A stretch of DNA of 64,000 nt, taken from positions 1-64,000 of the forward strand of contig NZ_APVL01000007.1 in the NCBI RefSeq assembly GCF_000565285.1, written 5' to 3'. Positions 51,230-60,616 of this stretch are shown piece after piece. Source of the stretch: Cytobacillus firmus DS1. Lineage in GTDB: Bacteria > Bacillota > Bacilli > Bacillales > Cytobacillaceae. The number at the start of each line of letters is the position of its first letter. The first letter of the stretch is position 1. The notes beneath the pieces were generated by a model. It had not been told where the DNA came from. It saw only the letters and a list, made by a program, of their open reading frames with translations, and did not search any database. The position numbers were made by a program, and so were the translations under genes.

Positions 51230-52827
51230 TGGCAGGCAATCACTTGGCAAAAACCGCTTTCCTTTCAAAATTTATTTTCCGGCTGGACCGTTTGCGGATC
51301 CCATTATGGGTGCTGTCACTGACCTTTTTTACGATAATCGTTCCAAGTTCCTTCAAGGGATTATACAGTTCTCAGCAGGAAAGAGACGCTATGGCACAAA
51401 CGATGGCCAACCCGGCGATGACTGCCATGACTGGTCCCGCGGATTTAAGCAACTATACAATCGGTGTCATGACAGCCCATCAAATGCTTTTAATGACAGC
51501 TGCTGTAACCGGTTTAATGAGCATCCTGCTGGTAACGCGGCATACAAGGGCTGATGAAGAGGATGGACGCCTGGAATTGCTTCGTTCGCTGCCTGTAGGG
51601 CGATTATCCTATTTAAATGCATCATTGTTTACAGTGTCAGCAGCTTGCATCGGCTTGGCACTGATTAATGGATTCGGCCTTTACGCCCTTGGAATTGAAA
51701 GCATGGATCTCGAAGGATCATTGCTTTATGGTGCGGCATTAGGGGCATCAGGTTTATTTTTCGCTGGTGTAACAGCTGTATTTGCTCAGGCTTCAGATAG
51801 TTCACGGGGGACAATTGGGTATTCGATAGCCGTTCTTCTTATTTCCTATCTTTTTAGAGCCATCACAGACATCAGCAATGAATCATTGTCCTGGCTTTCG
51901 CCGCTAGCATGGGTAACCAAAGCAGAAGTCTATGATTCTAATAATTGGTGGCCTATTGTATTGATGATTGCTGCAGCCATGGTTCTATTTGCTGCTGCGA
52001 ATTATTTGAACGCTATTCGGGATCTGGATCGCGGATTTCTGCCCTCCAGGCCGGGAAAACAATATGCATCCCGCTTTTTGCAGAGTCCAATCGGCCTTGC
52101 GTTAAGATTACAGCGGACCGGAATCATTTCATGGGCAATCGGCATGTTTGTTCTCGGGGCTTCCTACGGTTCAGTATTAGGGGATCTGGAATCATTTTTC
52201 TCCGATAATGAAGCCATGAAGCAGCTCCTTAAGCCAACAGAAGGGGTAACATTGGTGGAACAATTCATTCCCATGCTGATGATTGTCATTTCACTGATGG
52301 CAACAATCCCTCCGGTGATGGCCATGAATAAACTTCGGGGAGAAGAGAAGAAGGAACGAATTGTTTATCTTTTAAGCAGAGCGGTTTCTCGGAGCAAACT
52401 GTTAGGCAGCTATTTTGTTATTTCTGTCATTAATGGATTTCTCATGCTCTCGCTGGCAGCACTTGGGCTATGGTCTGCCGGAGATGCAGTGGTTGAAGGC
52501 GGTTTATCCTTTGGAATGATTTTTGGGGCAGCACTGTCCTATTATCCAGCCATGCTGGTCATGATCAGCATGGCCGTCTTTCTGATTGGATTCCTGCCAA
52601 AATTCACAGGTTTCATTTGGCTTTATGTATTATATTCTTTTATTGTGCTGTATTTAGGGGGGTTATTCCAATTCTCTGACTGGATCGGCAGCCTTTCTCC
52701 TTTTGGCCATGTTCCGCAGGCACCGATTGAGGAATTTTCGATTATCCCGCTGCTGTTATTGTGTTTGGCTGCCGGGGTGCTGGCTGCTGCAGGATTTATC
52801 GGATTCCATAGACGGGATATTGAATAA
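51229..52827 (+). CDS. ABC transporter permease (polyketide antibiotic exporter-like)
   Basis: The 532-residue protein has about twelve membrane spans in two similar halves, with VTRHTRADEEDGRLELLRSL after span 3, a motif typical of tetronasin/polyketide exporter-type permeases. It overlaps the ATPase gene by one base. It likely exports an antibiotic-like compound, and the TetR ligand would be the same molecule; the specificity is unknown. A terminator follows at 52865. Confidence 0.88.
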   Translation: MAGNHLAKTAFLSKFIFRLDRLRIPLWVLSLTFFTIIVPSSFKGLYSSQQERDAMAQTMANPAMTAMTGPADLSNYTIGVMTAHQMLLMTAAVTGLMSILLVTRHTRADEEDGRLELLRSLPVGRLSYLNASLFTVSAACIGLALINGFGLYALGIESMDLEGSLLYGAALGASGLFFAGVTAVFAQASDSSRGTIGYSIAVLLISYLFRAITDISNESLSWLSPLAWVTKAEVYDSNNWWPIVLMIAAAMVLFAAANYLNAIRDLDRGFLPSRPGKQYASRFLQSPIGLALRLQRTGIISWAIGMFVLGASYGSVLGDLESFFSDNEAMKQLLKPTEGVTLVEQFIPMLMIVISLMATIPPVMAMNKLRGEEKKERIVYLLSRAVSRSKLLGSYFVISVINGFLMLSLAALGLWSAGDAVVEGGLSFGMIFGAALSYYPAMLVMISMAVFLIGFLPKFTGFIWLYVLYSFIVLYLGGLFQFSDWIGSLSPFGHVPQAPIEEFSIIPLLLLCLAAGVLAAAGFIGFHRRDIE

Positions 52828-52864
52828 TAATAGAACGTACCTTTAATAGAAATAATCTGGAATG

Positions 52865-52902
52865 ATCAGCACGATCTCTAGTATCGTGCTGATTTCTTTC
52901 AT
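52865..52902 (+). terminator. Rho-independent terminator of ABC unit
   Basis: ATCAGCACGAT (52865-52875) pairs perfectly with ATCGTGCTGAT (52883-52893), followed by TTCTTTCATTTTT. It also lies 35 bp beyond the stop of the convergent regulator. Confidence 0.83.
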
Positions 52903-52936
52903 TTTTCGATTGAATAAGTTATTTTCTGATTTTATT

Positions 52937-54940
52937 TCAAGACAGTACATCCAGCCCCATCTCTGTAATAAGGGTACCGCTCCTTCCCTGTGGGATCATA
53001 ACATATCCCAAATGTTCCAATTCCTTAAGTCGTAACCTTACCTGCTGTTCCGTAAGAGGGAAGAGTGTATTCCGGGTAAGAGCTGACAATTTTTTTCGGC
53101 TTGCTGGTATTCCTTTCTCATTTAACTCGGCAATAAATGCAAGCAGGATCTTGTGTTCAGCTTTTAAGTTTGATAGAGTCTTTGGCATTGATGGCACTTT
53201 TGCCGGAACAAGGTCTGCCGGCAAATCAGAAGCTTTCAGAACATTATTATCTGAAACGGCAAGCATGTACTGTACCACATTCTTCAATTCTCTTATATTA
53301 CCCTTCCATTCCATCCCGGACAAAAGTTCTAAAGTTTCCTCAGTTATGTCAGCAGCAGGTTTGTGGCTCTGTCTTATGAAGGATTTTATTAAAATTGGTA
53401 TATCTGTTTGTCTCTGTCTTAAAGAAGGAAGGGACAGGGACAGAACTTTTAAACGATGATATAGATCTTCGCGAAATCTTCCTTCTTCGATCATACTCTT
53501 TAAATTCCGGTTCGTCGCCGCAATGATTCTGACATTTATAGGAACAATCTTGTTTCCTCCTATTCTGCGGATCTCCCATTCTTCAAGAACGCGTAAGAGC
53601 CTGGCCTGCAGTTTCATACTGATATCTCCAATCTCATCCAAAAATAAAGTCCCTTGGTCAGCCTGCTCAAACAGTCCCTTTTTTCCGCCTTTTCGTGCCC
53701 CGGTAAATGCCCCATCCTCATATCCGAATAATTCACTTTCAAGCAATTCTTCTGGAAGAGCGTTGCAATTAATCCCTAAAAAAGGTGCATTTCTCCTGCT
53801 GGATTCCGAATGGATGGCACCGGCGAACAGTTCTTTTCCCGTGCCGCTTTCCCCCTGAATCAAGATAGGAAGGTCGGATAATGAAAGTTTCCCGGCAATC
53901 CGAATGGTTTCCTGAAGAGCAGGGCTCTCACCTAAAATGCTCTGGAAAGTATATTTGGATACAAAACCCTTTTTTTGAAGCTCCAGTTTAACCCTTCTTT
54001 CCATTTCGATGGTTTCATCCATATTTTTGAATGTGGCAACAATCGTGTCATCATTCTTCATTGGAAAGCGGTGCACCAGCAAGTTTGTTTGTCTTACCGT
54101 AAAAGCTTCCTGATTGCCGGATTCATCATTTAATAAAAATTCCAGCAGTTCACTGTTTCTGAAAACCTGGCCGAGTTTCTTCTTAACCGCATATTCAGGT
54201 GATATTCCTATCATTCTCTCAAGCTCTTTGTTGAAGACTGAAATCGAACCGGATCTGTCAAATGCCAAAATCCCATCATTTACTCCATCCACAACCCTTT
54301 TTAAATATTGATTGAGTTTATCGGCTTCCTGTTTCAACGATGAGAGTTTCTTGCTCAGTTCTATTATTTTTCCGGTGTACCTATCGGTGATATTTATTCT
54401 GAGGGCTTCCGGCAGTTCAAAATAATCTATTATAGCCATAATCGTGTGGATATCAATAAGCCGTACACCGAGATTAAGTTTCTTCGGGATAGAAGAAGGA
54501 ATTAGATCCATTTCTCCAGGAGTAACGGCAATCTCAATTGAATCTGGAATTTCTCCGCCTGGTGAATAAGGAATATATCGGAGATGGCTGATTCCGAGTC
54601 TGTTCAGGGTTTCAATAGAGTCTATGGTGCTCTGGGGAAAGTCATTTACAAAAAGGACATTTGTGTCATTTGGTATTTCAAATAGGTAATCGATATATTG
54701 ATAATTTACGGTTCTGTGTGCTGTGATCACTTCACAGGAAGGAGCAATAACATGCTTTACTTCATCATGAATCAGGTAGGAAGAATACACGATTAAGGCA
54801 TTCTCTATTAATGGGGGGAGATATTCCTCCGAAGCAAAGCTTTTTATTCGGATATACTGTCCGAGCATTCCTTTTAGCTGTTCTGTGAGAGCTTTGCATG
54901 TCTCTCTTGTTCCGGCAAGCAGCACTAATTCATTTTTCAT
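52937..54940 (-). CDS. Sigma-54-dependent transcriptional activator
   Basis: The 667-residue enhancer-binding protein has an N-terminal PrpR-type sensory domain (about 1-190), a PAS domain (about 215-310) and a sigma-54 AAA+ domain (about 333-570). Walker A is GESGTGKE (363-370), the sigma-54 loop is GAFTGA (410-415) and Walker B is LFLDE. The C-terminal region has a winged-helix-like part, not the usual Fis helix. ATG 54940 has AAAGGAG six bases upstream. It is divergent from a YfcC/IadA operon with a sigma-54 promoter, its likely target. Confidence 0.9.
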   Translation of the reverse strand: MKNELVLLAGTRETCKALTEQLKGMLGQYIRIKSFASEEYLPPLIENALIVYSSYLIHDEVKHVIAPSCEVITAHRTVNYQYIDYLFEIPNDTNVLFVNDFPQSTIDSIETLNRLGISHLRYIPYSPGGEIPDSIEIAVTPGEMDLIPSSIPKKLNLGVRLIDIHTIMAIIDYFELPEALRINITDRYTGKIIELSKKLSSLKQEADKLNQYLKRVVDGVNDGILAFDRSGSISVFNKELERMIGISPEYAVKKKLGQVFRNSELLEFLLNDESGNQEAFTVRQTNLLVHRFPMKNDDTIVATFKNMDETIEMERRVKLELQKKGFVSKYTFQSILGESPALQETIRIAGKLSLSDLPILIQGESGTGKELFAGAIHSESSRRNAPFLGINCNALPEELLESELFGYEDGAFTGARKGGKKGLFEQADQGTLFLDEIGDISMKLQARLLRVLEEWEIRRIGGNKIVPINVRIIAATNRNLKSMIEEGRFREDLYHRLKVLSLSLPSLRQRQTDIPILIKSFIRQSHKPAADITEETLELLSGMEWKGNIRELKNVVQYMLAVSDNNVLKASDLPADLVPAKVPSMPKTLSNLKAEHKILLAFIAELNEKGIPASRKKLSALTRNTLFPLTEQQVRLRLKELEHLGYVMIPQGRSGTLITEMGLDVLS

Positions 54941-54961
54941 GGTAAACTCCTTTAATGGTTG

Positions 54962-55001
54962 ATTAATGGTTAATATTATACCAATTAAATCACCCATTAA
55001 T
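54962..55001. promoter_or_regulatory. Candidate upstream activating sequence
   Basis: ATTAATGG (54962-54969) and CCATTAAT (54994-55001) form an inverted repeat 45-85 bp upstream of the sigma-54 promoter. AATGGTT occurs twice just before. The activator encoded next to it may bind here. Confidence 0.4.
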
Positions 55002-55045
55002 AAACCAGTTTCTATTCTTTTATCCATTTATTCAGAATTTTCAAC

Positions 55046-55062
55046 TTGGCACACAAATTGCA
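55046..55062 (+). promoter_or_regulatory. Sigma-54 promoter (-24/-12)
   Basis: TTGGCAC-N5-TTGCA matches the sigma-54 consensus TGGCAC-N5-TTGCW at every position. It lies 38 bp before the carrier gene. Confidence 0.88.
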
Positions 55063-55099
55063 TTAGGTATTTACATCTAGAAATGAAGGGGGAAATAGA

Positions 55100-56602
55100 A
55101 TGAAAGAAAAGAACAGAGTCTGGAAAGTGCCGCACACGTTTGTCATCGTTTTCTTTGTGGTCCTTCTGGCAGCCATTGTTACATATTTGGTTCCCGTTGG
55201 TCAATTTCAGACGGAAGAAGTAACTTATACGCAAAATGGGGAAGAGTCAACAAAGACCGTATTGATTCCCGACAGCTTCGAAATAGTGAAAGATGAAGAA
55301 GGAAATCCTGTCCGCCAGGGTACAAGCCTTTTTGAATCCGGGGGAGAAGCCGGGTTTTTAAATTATGTTTTTGAAGGACTCGTATCAGGAGATAAATGGG
55401 GATCCGCTGTGGGCGTAGTAGCATTCATATTGATCATTGGCGGAGCATTTGGAATTATAATGAAAACCCGTGCAATTGAAGAAGGCATTTTAAGCGTGAT
55501 TGATAAGACAAAAGGCAGAGAAATCTTAATCATTCCGATTATGTTTTTCCTGTTTTCGCTTGGCGGAGCCGTTTTTGGCATGGGAGAGGAGGCCATTGCG
55601 TTTGCGATGATCCTTGTTCCTCTTATGGTTGCACTTGGCTATGATGCGATTACAGGAGTGATGATCACCTATGTGGCAACACAAATTGGCTTTGCCACCT
55701 CCTGGATGAACCCTTTCAGTGTGACCATTGCACAGGGTGTTTCGGGAGTTCCTGTTATGTCTGGCGCACCGTTTCGCATAGGCATGTGGGCTGTTTTTAC
55801 ATTAATAGGCATTATCTATACATGGAGATATGCAGCTGGAATAAAAAAGGATCCATTAAAATCAGTAAGCTATGAATCAGACAGCTATTTCAGGAAAGAA
55901 ATGAAAACGGGGGAGCTGAAGGTCCGATTTACTCTTGGACATGGTCTTGTTCTATTAACCATAGCAGCCGGAATTGCCTGGATTGTATGGGGTGTTGTGG
56001 AACATGCATACTATATCCCGGAGATTGCCTCGCAATTTTTTACGATCGGATTGGCAGCGGGCCTCATTGCCGTCTTCTTTAAGCTTAATAATATGAAGGT
56101 AGATGATATTGCTGAAGGATTCATTGAAGGGGCAAAAGATCTTCTGCCGGCAGCATTGGTTGTAGGAATGGCAAAAGGAATTGTCATCATATTAGGCGGT
56201 GACAGCCCGGATGCGCCGTCTGTACTGAATACAATGCTCTTTGGAGCAGGCCAGCTTATAGGAGATTTCCCTTCAGCCCTGTCGGCATGGTTTATGTATC
56301 TTTTCCAATCCGTCTTTAATTTCTTTGTTGTTTCCGGTTCAGGCCAGGCAGCTCTTACGATGCCGCTGATGGCTCCGCTGGCTGATATAGCCGGTGTATC
56401 CAGGCAGGTTGCGGTGCTTGCTTTCCAGCTTGGCGATGGCTTGACAAATATTTTTGTTCCTACCTCTGCAGCTCTTCTGGGGGCTCTTGGAGCTGCGAGG
56501 CTCGACTGGGGAACATGGGCAAAATTCATCATCAGATTTTTGCTGCTCCTCATGGGGGTTTCTTCATTATTCGTCATTGGCGCAGTCTTAATCGGTTTTT
56601 AA
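55100..56602 (+). CDS. YfcC family basic amino acid/dicarboxylate carrier
   Basis: The 500-residue membrane protein has about twelve spans. Its N-terminus KVPHTFVIVFFVVLLAAIVTYLVPVGQF and core GGAVFGMGEEAIAF and QIGFATSWMNPFSV are typical of the YfcC/DcuC-like carriers. They exchange or import amino acids, peptides or dicarboxylates. The AAGGGGGAA site precedes the ATG. It is driven by the sigma-54 promoter and followed by isoaspartyl dipeptidase, so aspartyl peptides or their products are plausible cargo. Confidence 0.85.
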   Translation: MKEKNRVWKVPHTFVIVFFVVLLAAIVTYLVPVGQFQTEEVTYTQNGEESTKTVLIPDSFEIVKDEEGNPVRQGTSLFESGGEAGFLNYVFEGLVSGDKWGSAVGVVAFILIIGGAFGIIMKTRAIEEGILSVIDKTKGREILIIPIMFFLFSLGGAVFGMGEEAIAFAMILVPLMVALGYDAITGVMITYVATQIGFATSWMNPFSVTIAQGVSGVPVMSGAPFRIGMWAVFTLIGIIYTWRYAAGIKKDPLKSVSYESDSYFRKEMKTGELKVRFTLGHGLVLLTIAAGIAWIVWGVVEHAYYIPEIASQFFTIGLAAGLIAVFFKLNNMKVDDIAEGFIEGAKDLLPAALVVGMAKGIVIILGGDSPDAPSVLNTMLFGAGQLIGDFPSALSAWFMYLFQSVFNFFVVSGSGQAALTMPLMAPLADIAGVSRQVAVLAFQLGDGLTNIFVPTSAALLGALGAARLDWGTWAKFIIRFLLLLMGVSSLFVIGAVLIGF

Positions 56603-56638
56603 CCTGACATCATAAGTTAGACAGAAAGGGGTTTATCC

Positions 56639-57814
56639 TTGTTAACTCTTATAAAAAACGCAGAAATTTATTCTCCGCATTATCTTGGGAAAAAGGATTT
56701 ATTACTCGTTCATAATAAAATAGGCTACATCCGCGATTCCATTGAACTGCCTGAGCTTTCATTTGCGGATATTGAAGTCATTGATGCCGAAGGGAAAATG
56801 GCCGTTCCGGGTTTTATTGATTCGCACGTACATATCATCGGCGGCGGCGGTGAGGGGAGCTATAAAACCCGGACACCGGAAATCCAGCTGACAGATGCTA
56901 CACTGTCTGGCATCACTACGCTGGTGGGTGTCATTGGTACAGACGGAACAACACGGAACATGGCTAGTCTTATTGCAAAAGCCCGGGCACTTGAGGAAGA
57001 AGGAATTACCTGTTATGTCCAGACGGGTTCTTATCAGGTCCCGGTAAAAACGCTGACTGGAAAAATTGAAGATGATCTCATTCTGATTGACAAGATTATC
57101 GGTGTCGGAGAGATTGCGATCGCAGACCACCGTTCTTCCCAGCCGACGGTTGAAGAGATGGCCAAAATTGCTTCAGCTGCACGTGTTGGCGGCATGCTTT
57201 CAGGTAAAGCGGGAATCGTAAATGTCCATGTGGGTGATAGTTATGATCATTTAAAGCTCCTGGAAGACATTGCGGAGAACACGGATATACCAATCAAACA
57301 ATTCTACCCGACACATATAAACCGTAATCCGCATTTGTTTGAAGCTGGCATACGTTATGCCAAAAAAGGAGGCTATGTAGACTTCACGACAAGCTCGATT
57401 CCAAAGTTTTTCGAAGAGGGGGAAGTTAAGTGCAGCAAGGCTCTCAGAATCATGCTGGACGAAGGGGTTCCTGCTGGCCAAATTACGTTTACGTCTGACG
57501 GCCAGGCCAGCCTGCCTGATTTCAATGAGCAGGGAGAACTAATTGGTCTGCAAATCGGCAAAGTTTCCACACTTTTTTCCGAAGTGCGGGATGCCATCCT
57601 TCAAGAAGGGGTCTCTATCGAACATGCAATTTCTGTAATAACTAAAAATCCAGCTTCTATCCTCAAGCTTCACCAAAAAGGCAGGATCGAGGAAGGGAAA
57701 GATGCAGACGTTGTGCTTTTAAATAAAGAAACACTGGCAATTGAAACCGTTTTTTCCATGGGAAGAAAAATGGTTGAAGACGGTAAGGCTGTTGTGAAGG
57801 GTACCTTTGAATAA
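56639..57814 (+). CDS. iadA: Isoaspartyl dipeptidase (beta-aspartyl peptidase)
   Basis: The 391-residue amidohydrolase cleaves isoaspartyl dipeptides formed by protein ageing. Motifs are DSHVHIIGGGGEGS (metal HxH and family-specific Gly stretch), the TGSY segment, GEIAIADHRSSQP, NVHVGD and FTSDGQASLP. The start is TTG 56639, with AAAGGGG upstream. It is co-transcribed with the carrier 36 bp upstream and would recycle aspartate and amino acids. Confidence 0.92.
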   Translation: MLTLIKNAEIYSPHYLGKKDLLLVHNKIGYIRDSIELPELSFADIEVIDAEGKMAVPGFIDSHVHIIGGGGEGSYKTRTPEIQLTDATLSGITTLVGVIGTDGTTRNMASLIAKARALEEEGITCYVQTGSYQVPVKTLTGKIEDDLILIDKIIGVGEIAIADHRSSQPTVEEMAKIASAARVGGMLSGKAGIVNVHVGDSYDHLKLLEDIAENTDIPIKQFYPTHINRNPHLFEAGIRYAKKGGYVDFTTSSIPKFFEEGEVKCSKALRIMLDEGVPAGQITFTSDGQASLPDFNEQGELIGLQIGKVSTLFSEVRDAILQEGVSIEHAISVITKNPASILKLHQKGRIEEGKDADVVLLNKETLAIETVFSMGRKMVEDGKAVVKGTFE

Positions 57815-57900
57815 TGGCCTGAAAATGATTAAAGTATATTAAATGGCATGATTGTTTTTCGCAACATCAAAAGCAGATATTGATCTAACATTTTGCAATA

Positions 57901-57929
57901 GAATAATTAAAACCCACCGGCACATACTA
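57901..57929 (+). promoter_or_regulatory. Candidate sigma-G promoter
   Basis: GAATA (57901-57905) and CATACTA (57923-57929), 17 bases apart, fit the forespore sigma-G pattern. Transcription would begin near 57936, inside the loop of the overlapping terminator hairpin. Confidence 0.6.
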
Positions 57930-57976
57930 AAACTACGATTTGTTAAGTTTTGGAGGAGTGTCCGGTGGGTTTTTTT
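57909..57976 (+). terminator. Terminator overlapping the gerA-type start
   Basis: AACCCACCGG (57911-57920) pairs with CCGGTGGGTT (57962-57971) and adjacent ACA pairs with TGT; seven T follow. The right arm is the start region of the germination gene, and the loop contains its ribosome binding site. Confidence 0.75.
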
Positions 57977-59491
57977 AAATCTAAATTAAAAAGGTTTAAT
58001 AGGGACAATAAACAAAAGAGGAATGGAAATAGTGAGCATGAATTAAGAATTGATGAACTCCTTCATCGCTGTAAAGAATCTGCGGATTTTGTTTCCTACA
58101 GATATTCAGAATCCAGCCCATTTTATATCCATTATTACCAGACTATTGTAGACATTAACATCCTGCATCAATATGTCTTGCCTTATATCAAAGAAAATGA
58201 GAGTAAAACTCTGTTTGATCTTCAGCAGGCTATTCCCATCGATAATACTGAAATTATAGATAATGTTCATGAAATAAGGGATAAGCTGCTGACAGGCTGT
58301 GTTGTCATAGAAGTAAAAGGTTCGCTGCAGGAGGCTCTGGTCATTTCTGCTGTTTCGCTTGAGAAGAGGCCCGTCAGTATGCCGGAAGTCGAGTACAGTG
58401 TTGTGGGGCCAAAGGAAGCTTTCGTCGAATCGATTGATGCTAACATCAATCTGGTCAGGAAGAGGCTGCCTATTCCAGATCTTATCGTGGAAGAAGTAAA
58501 GATAGGCAGTCTGACGAAAACAAGGGTGGCTGTTATTTATATTGAAGGAATTACGGACAAAGAAAACGTGAATACCATTCTGCAGCGGCTGAATGAGATT
58601 CAATTTGATCAAATCGTGGACAGCTCTTTTATAAATCAGATCATTTCCGATAACCACAATTCTCCCTTCCCTCATTTAATTGACACGGAAAGGCCTGATA
58701 GGGTAGCGAGTGTGCTCTCGGAAGGGAAAATAACGATCATTGTAGATGGCTCACCTCATGCCCTGACAGGCCCTACAACTCTCGTAGAGTTTTTTTCAGC
58801 TTTTGAGGATTACTTTTTATCATGGCATATTGCCTCTATTTTTCGGCTTGTCCGCTTGTTTGCCGTATTCTTTTCCGTTTTGTCGACTTCTCTTTATGTC
58901 GCCGTGCTCACATATCATTACGAAATGATTCCGGAAAACCTGCTTAACCCGTTAATTGCTTCAAGGAGCGGGATTCCGTTCCCCCCTATACTGGAAGCGA
59001 TTATTCTGGAATTGACCATTGAATTATTGCGGGAGGCTGGAGCAAGGCTGCCGACCAAAATCGGTCAGACGATTGGTATCGTAGGCGGTATTGTTATCGG
59101 GACTGCAGCAGTACAGGCCGGGCTGACCAGTAATGTGCTGCTGATCATCGTGGCGCTTGCGGCCCTGGCATCTTTTACAACACCTGTCTATCAAATGGGC
59201 AATACGATCCGCTTAATCCGTTTTCCTTTTTTAATCACTGCCCAGTTATGGGGGCTTCTTGGAGTTACGTTTTGTTTCTCATACATCTTGAGCCATTTGC
59301 TTAAAATGACTTCTCTGGGACGCCCATATCTGGCACCTGTCTATCCATTGCGGCTGGATGATTTAAGGGATTCCCTCTTCCGACTTCCGTTTTTCATGCA
59401 AACGAAGCGGCCTTTGCAGGTCAGATCTCCTGTACGAACTCGTTTTCAGCCCAAAAAGCACGAGAAATCGAAAAGAGACATAGAAGATTAA
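57965..59491 (+). CDS. gerKA: Spore germination protein, GerA family
   Basis: This protein of 508 residues has an N-terminal soluble domain (about 1-280) with GerA features (DFVSYRY, EVKGSLQEALVISAVSLEKRPVSMPEVEYSV abbreviated here by its VISAV and RPV blocks), and about five membrane spans (about 285-450). A basic tail ends it. GerA subunits assemble into the germinant-gated channel in the spore inner membrane. GTG 57965 follows GGAGGAG by six bases. The symbol denotes family, as the germinant is unknown. Confidence 0.88.
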   Translation: MGFFKSKLKRFNRDNKQKRNGNSEHELRIDELLHRCKESADFVSYRYSESSPFYIHYYQTIVDINILHQYVLPYIKENESKTLFDLQQAIPIDNTEIIDNVHEIRDKLLTGCVVIEVKGSLQEALVISAVSLEKRPVSMPEVEYSVVGPKEAFVESIDANINLVRKRLPIPDLIVEEVKIGSLTKTRVAVIYIEGITDKENVNTILQRLNEIQFDQIVDSSFINQIISDNHNSPFPHLIDTERPDRVASVLSEGKITIIVDGSPHALTGPTTLVEFFSAFEDYFLSWHIASIFRLVRLFAVFFSVLSTSLYVAVLTYHYEMIPENLLNPLIASRSGIPFPPILEAIILELTIELLREAGARLPTKIGQTIGIVGGIVIGTAAVQAGLTSNVLLIIVALAALASFTTPVYQMGNTIRLIRFPFLITAQLWGLLGVTFCFSYILSHLLKMTSLGRPYLAPVYPLRLDDLRDSLFRLPFFMQTKRPLQVRSPVRTRFQPKKHEKSKRDIED

Positions 59492-59527
59492 TTGGAGTAA
59501 ATATGTTCCGATAAAGGAGGCTAGCTG

Positions 59528-60616
59528 ATGTTTCCATTGCCTAAAGAGGATAAAAAGGTATCTCCCTATTTTGTATTTTATTTAATACATGCGATGCAAA
59601 TAGGCGTAGGGATTCTGGGTTTCGAAAGAATAATTGTCCAGACGGCCGGCTATAGCGCCTGGATTGCAATCTTAACTTCCGGCGCCTCCATTATCGGATT
59701 GATCTGGGTTTCCTATCGAATTCTGAATAAGGGGAACAATGATATCGTTGCCATCCATGCTGAAATTATGGGGAAATGGATTGGCGGTTTTTTCAGCTTT
59801 CTATTCTTGTTATACTTTTTTGCTTTTGCATTGGTTGTTCTTAGATCATATGTGGAAGTACTCCAGGTTTGGGTATTTCCCGAAGTCTCAGAATGGATAT
59901 TCGTACTCATTATTATTTTTTTAGCTTATTCCTATGTCACAGGAGGTTTTCGGGTTGTAACAGGGGTAAGCTATTTAGGGATTTTATACGGCTTGCCGCT
60001 ATTGTTGGTGAAATTTTACCCTTTACAGTATGCAGATTATGGAAATTTGCTTCCAATCCTGAATGCTTCTCCCGCAGAATTGTTTAAAGCTTCAAAAGAA
60101 ATGACTCTTAATTTTCTCGGGTTCGAGACGCTTTTTATGTTTTATCCATTTATAAAAGACGGGCCTAAGTCGGAAAAGTGGGCATATTTTGGGGTGCTGT
60201 TCAGTATATTTATATATTTGCTCACTGCTTTTGTTACGTTTGTCTACTTCAACCAGGAACAGTTGAAAGGCACCATTTGGGCTACACTCACACTATGGAA
60301 AATCGTGGACTTAATCATAGTGGAAAGGTTTGAATACATCGGAATTTCCGTATGGTTCTTTGCCATTCTGCCGAATATTTGCATCGGCCTCTGGTGTGCC
60401 AGCCGGGGGATGAACCGTCTGTTTCCCGTCTCTCAAAGAAGTGCATTAAGGATCTTTTGCCTATTGCTGTTTTTCATCAGCGTTCTATTAACAAATAGAC
60501 AGCAAATTGATTTGCTGCAGAAAGCTGTCTCCCAAATTGGGTTATATACCATCTATTTTTACTTACCATGCTTACTGGTCCTGCAATATATCATCATGAA
60601 GGTGAAAAAAGCATGA
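59528..60616 (+). CDS. gerKB: Spore germination permease, GerB family
   Basis: The 362-residue protein has ten membrane spans with the amino-acid-permease-like GerB pattern: PYFVFYLIHAMQIGVGILGFERIIVQTAGYSAW is matched block by block by the orphan GerB at 32608. It probably binds the germinant. AAAGGAGG precedes the ATG, 36 bp after gerKA. Its end overlaps gerKC. Confidence 0.9.
   Translation: MFPLPKEDKKVSPYFVFYLIHAMQIGVGILGFERIIVQTAGYSAWIAILTSGASIIGLIWVSYRILNKGNNDIVAIHAEIMGKWIGGFFSFLFLLYFFAFALVVLRSYVEVLQVWVFPEVSEWIFVLIIIFLAYSYVTGGFRVVTGVSYLGILYGLPLLLVKFYPLQYADYGNLLPILNASPAELFKASKEMTLNFLGFETLFMFYPFIKDGPKSEKWAYFGVLFSIFIYLLTAFVTFVYFNQEQLKGTIWATLTLWKIVDLIIVERFEYIGISVWFFAILPNICIGLWCASRGMNRLFPVSQRSALRIFCLLLFFISVLLTNRQQIDLLQKAVSQIGLYTIYFYLPCLLVLQYIIMKVKKA

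Noticed and set aside
52937-55027. Longer start (55027) for the sigma-54 activator
   Set aside because: The extension would cover the candidate activator-binding dyad and has no ribosome binding site; ATG 54940 has AAAGGAG six bases upstream.
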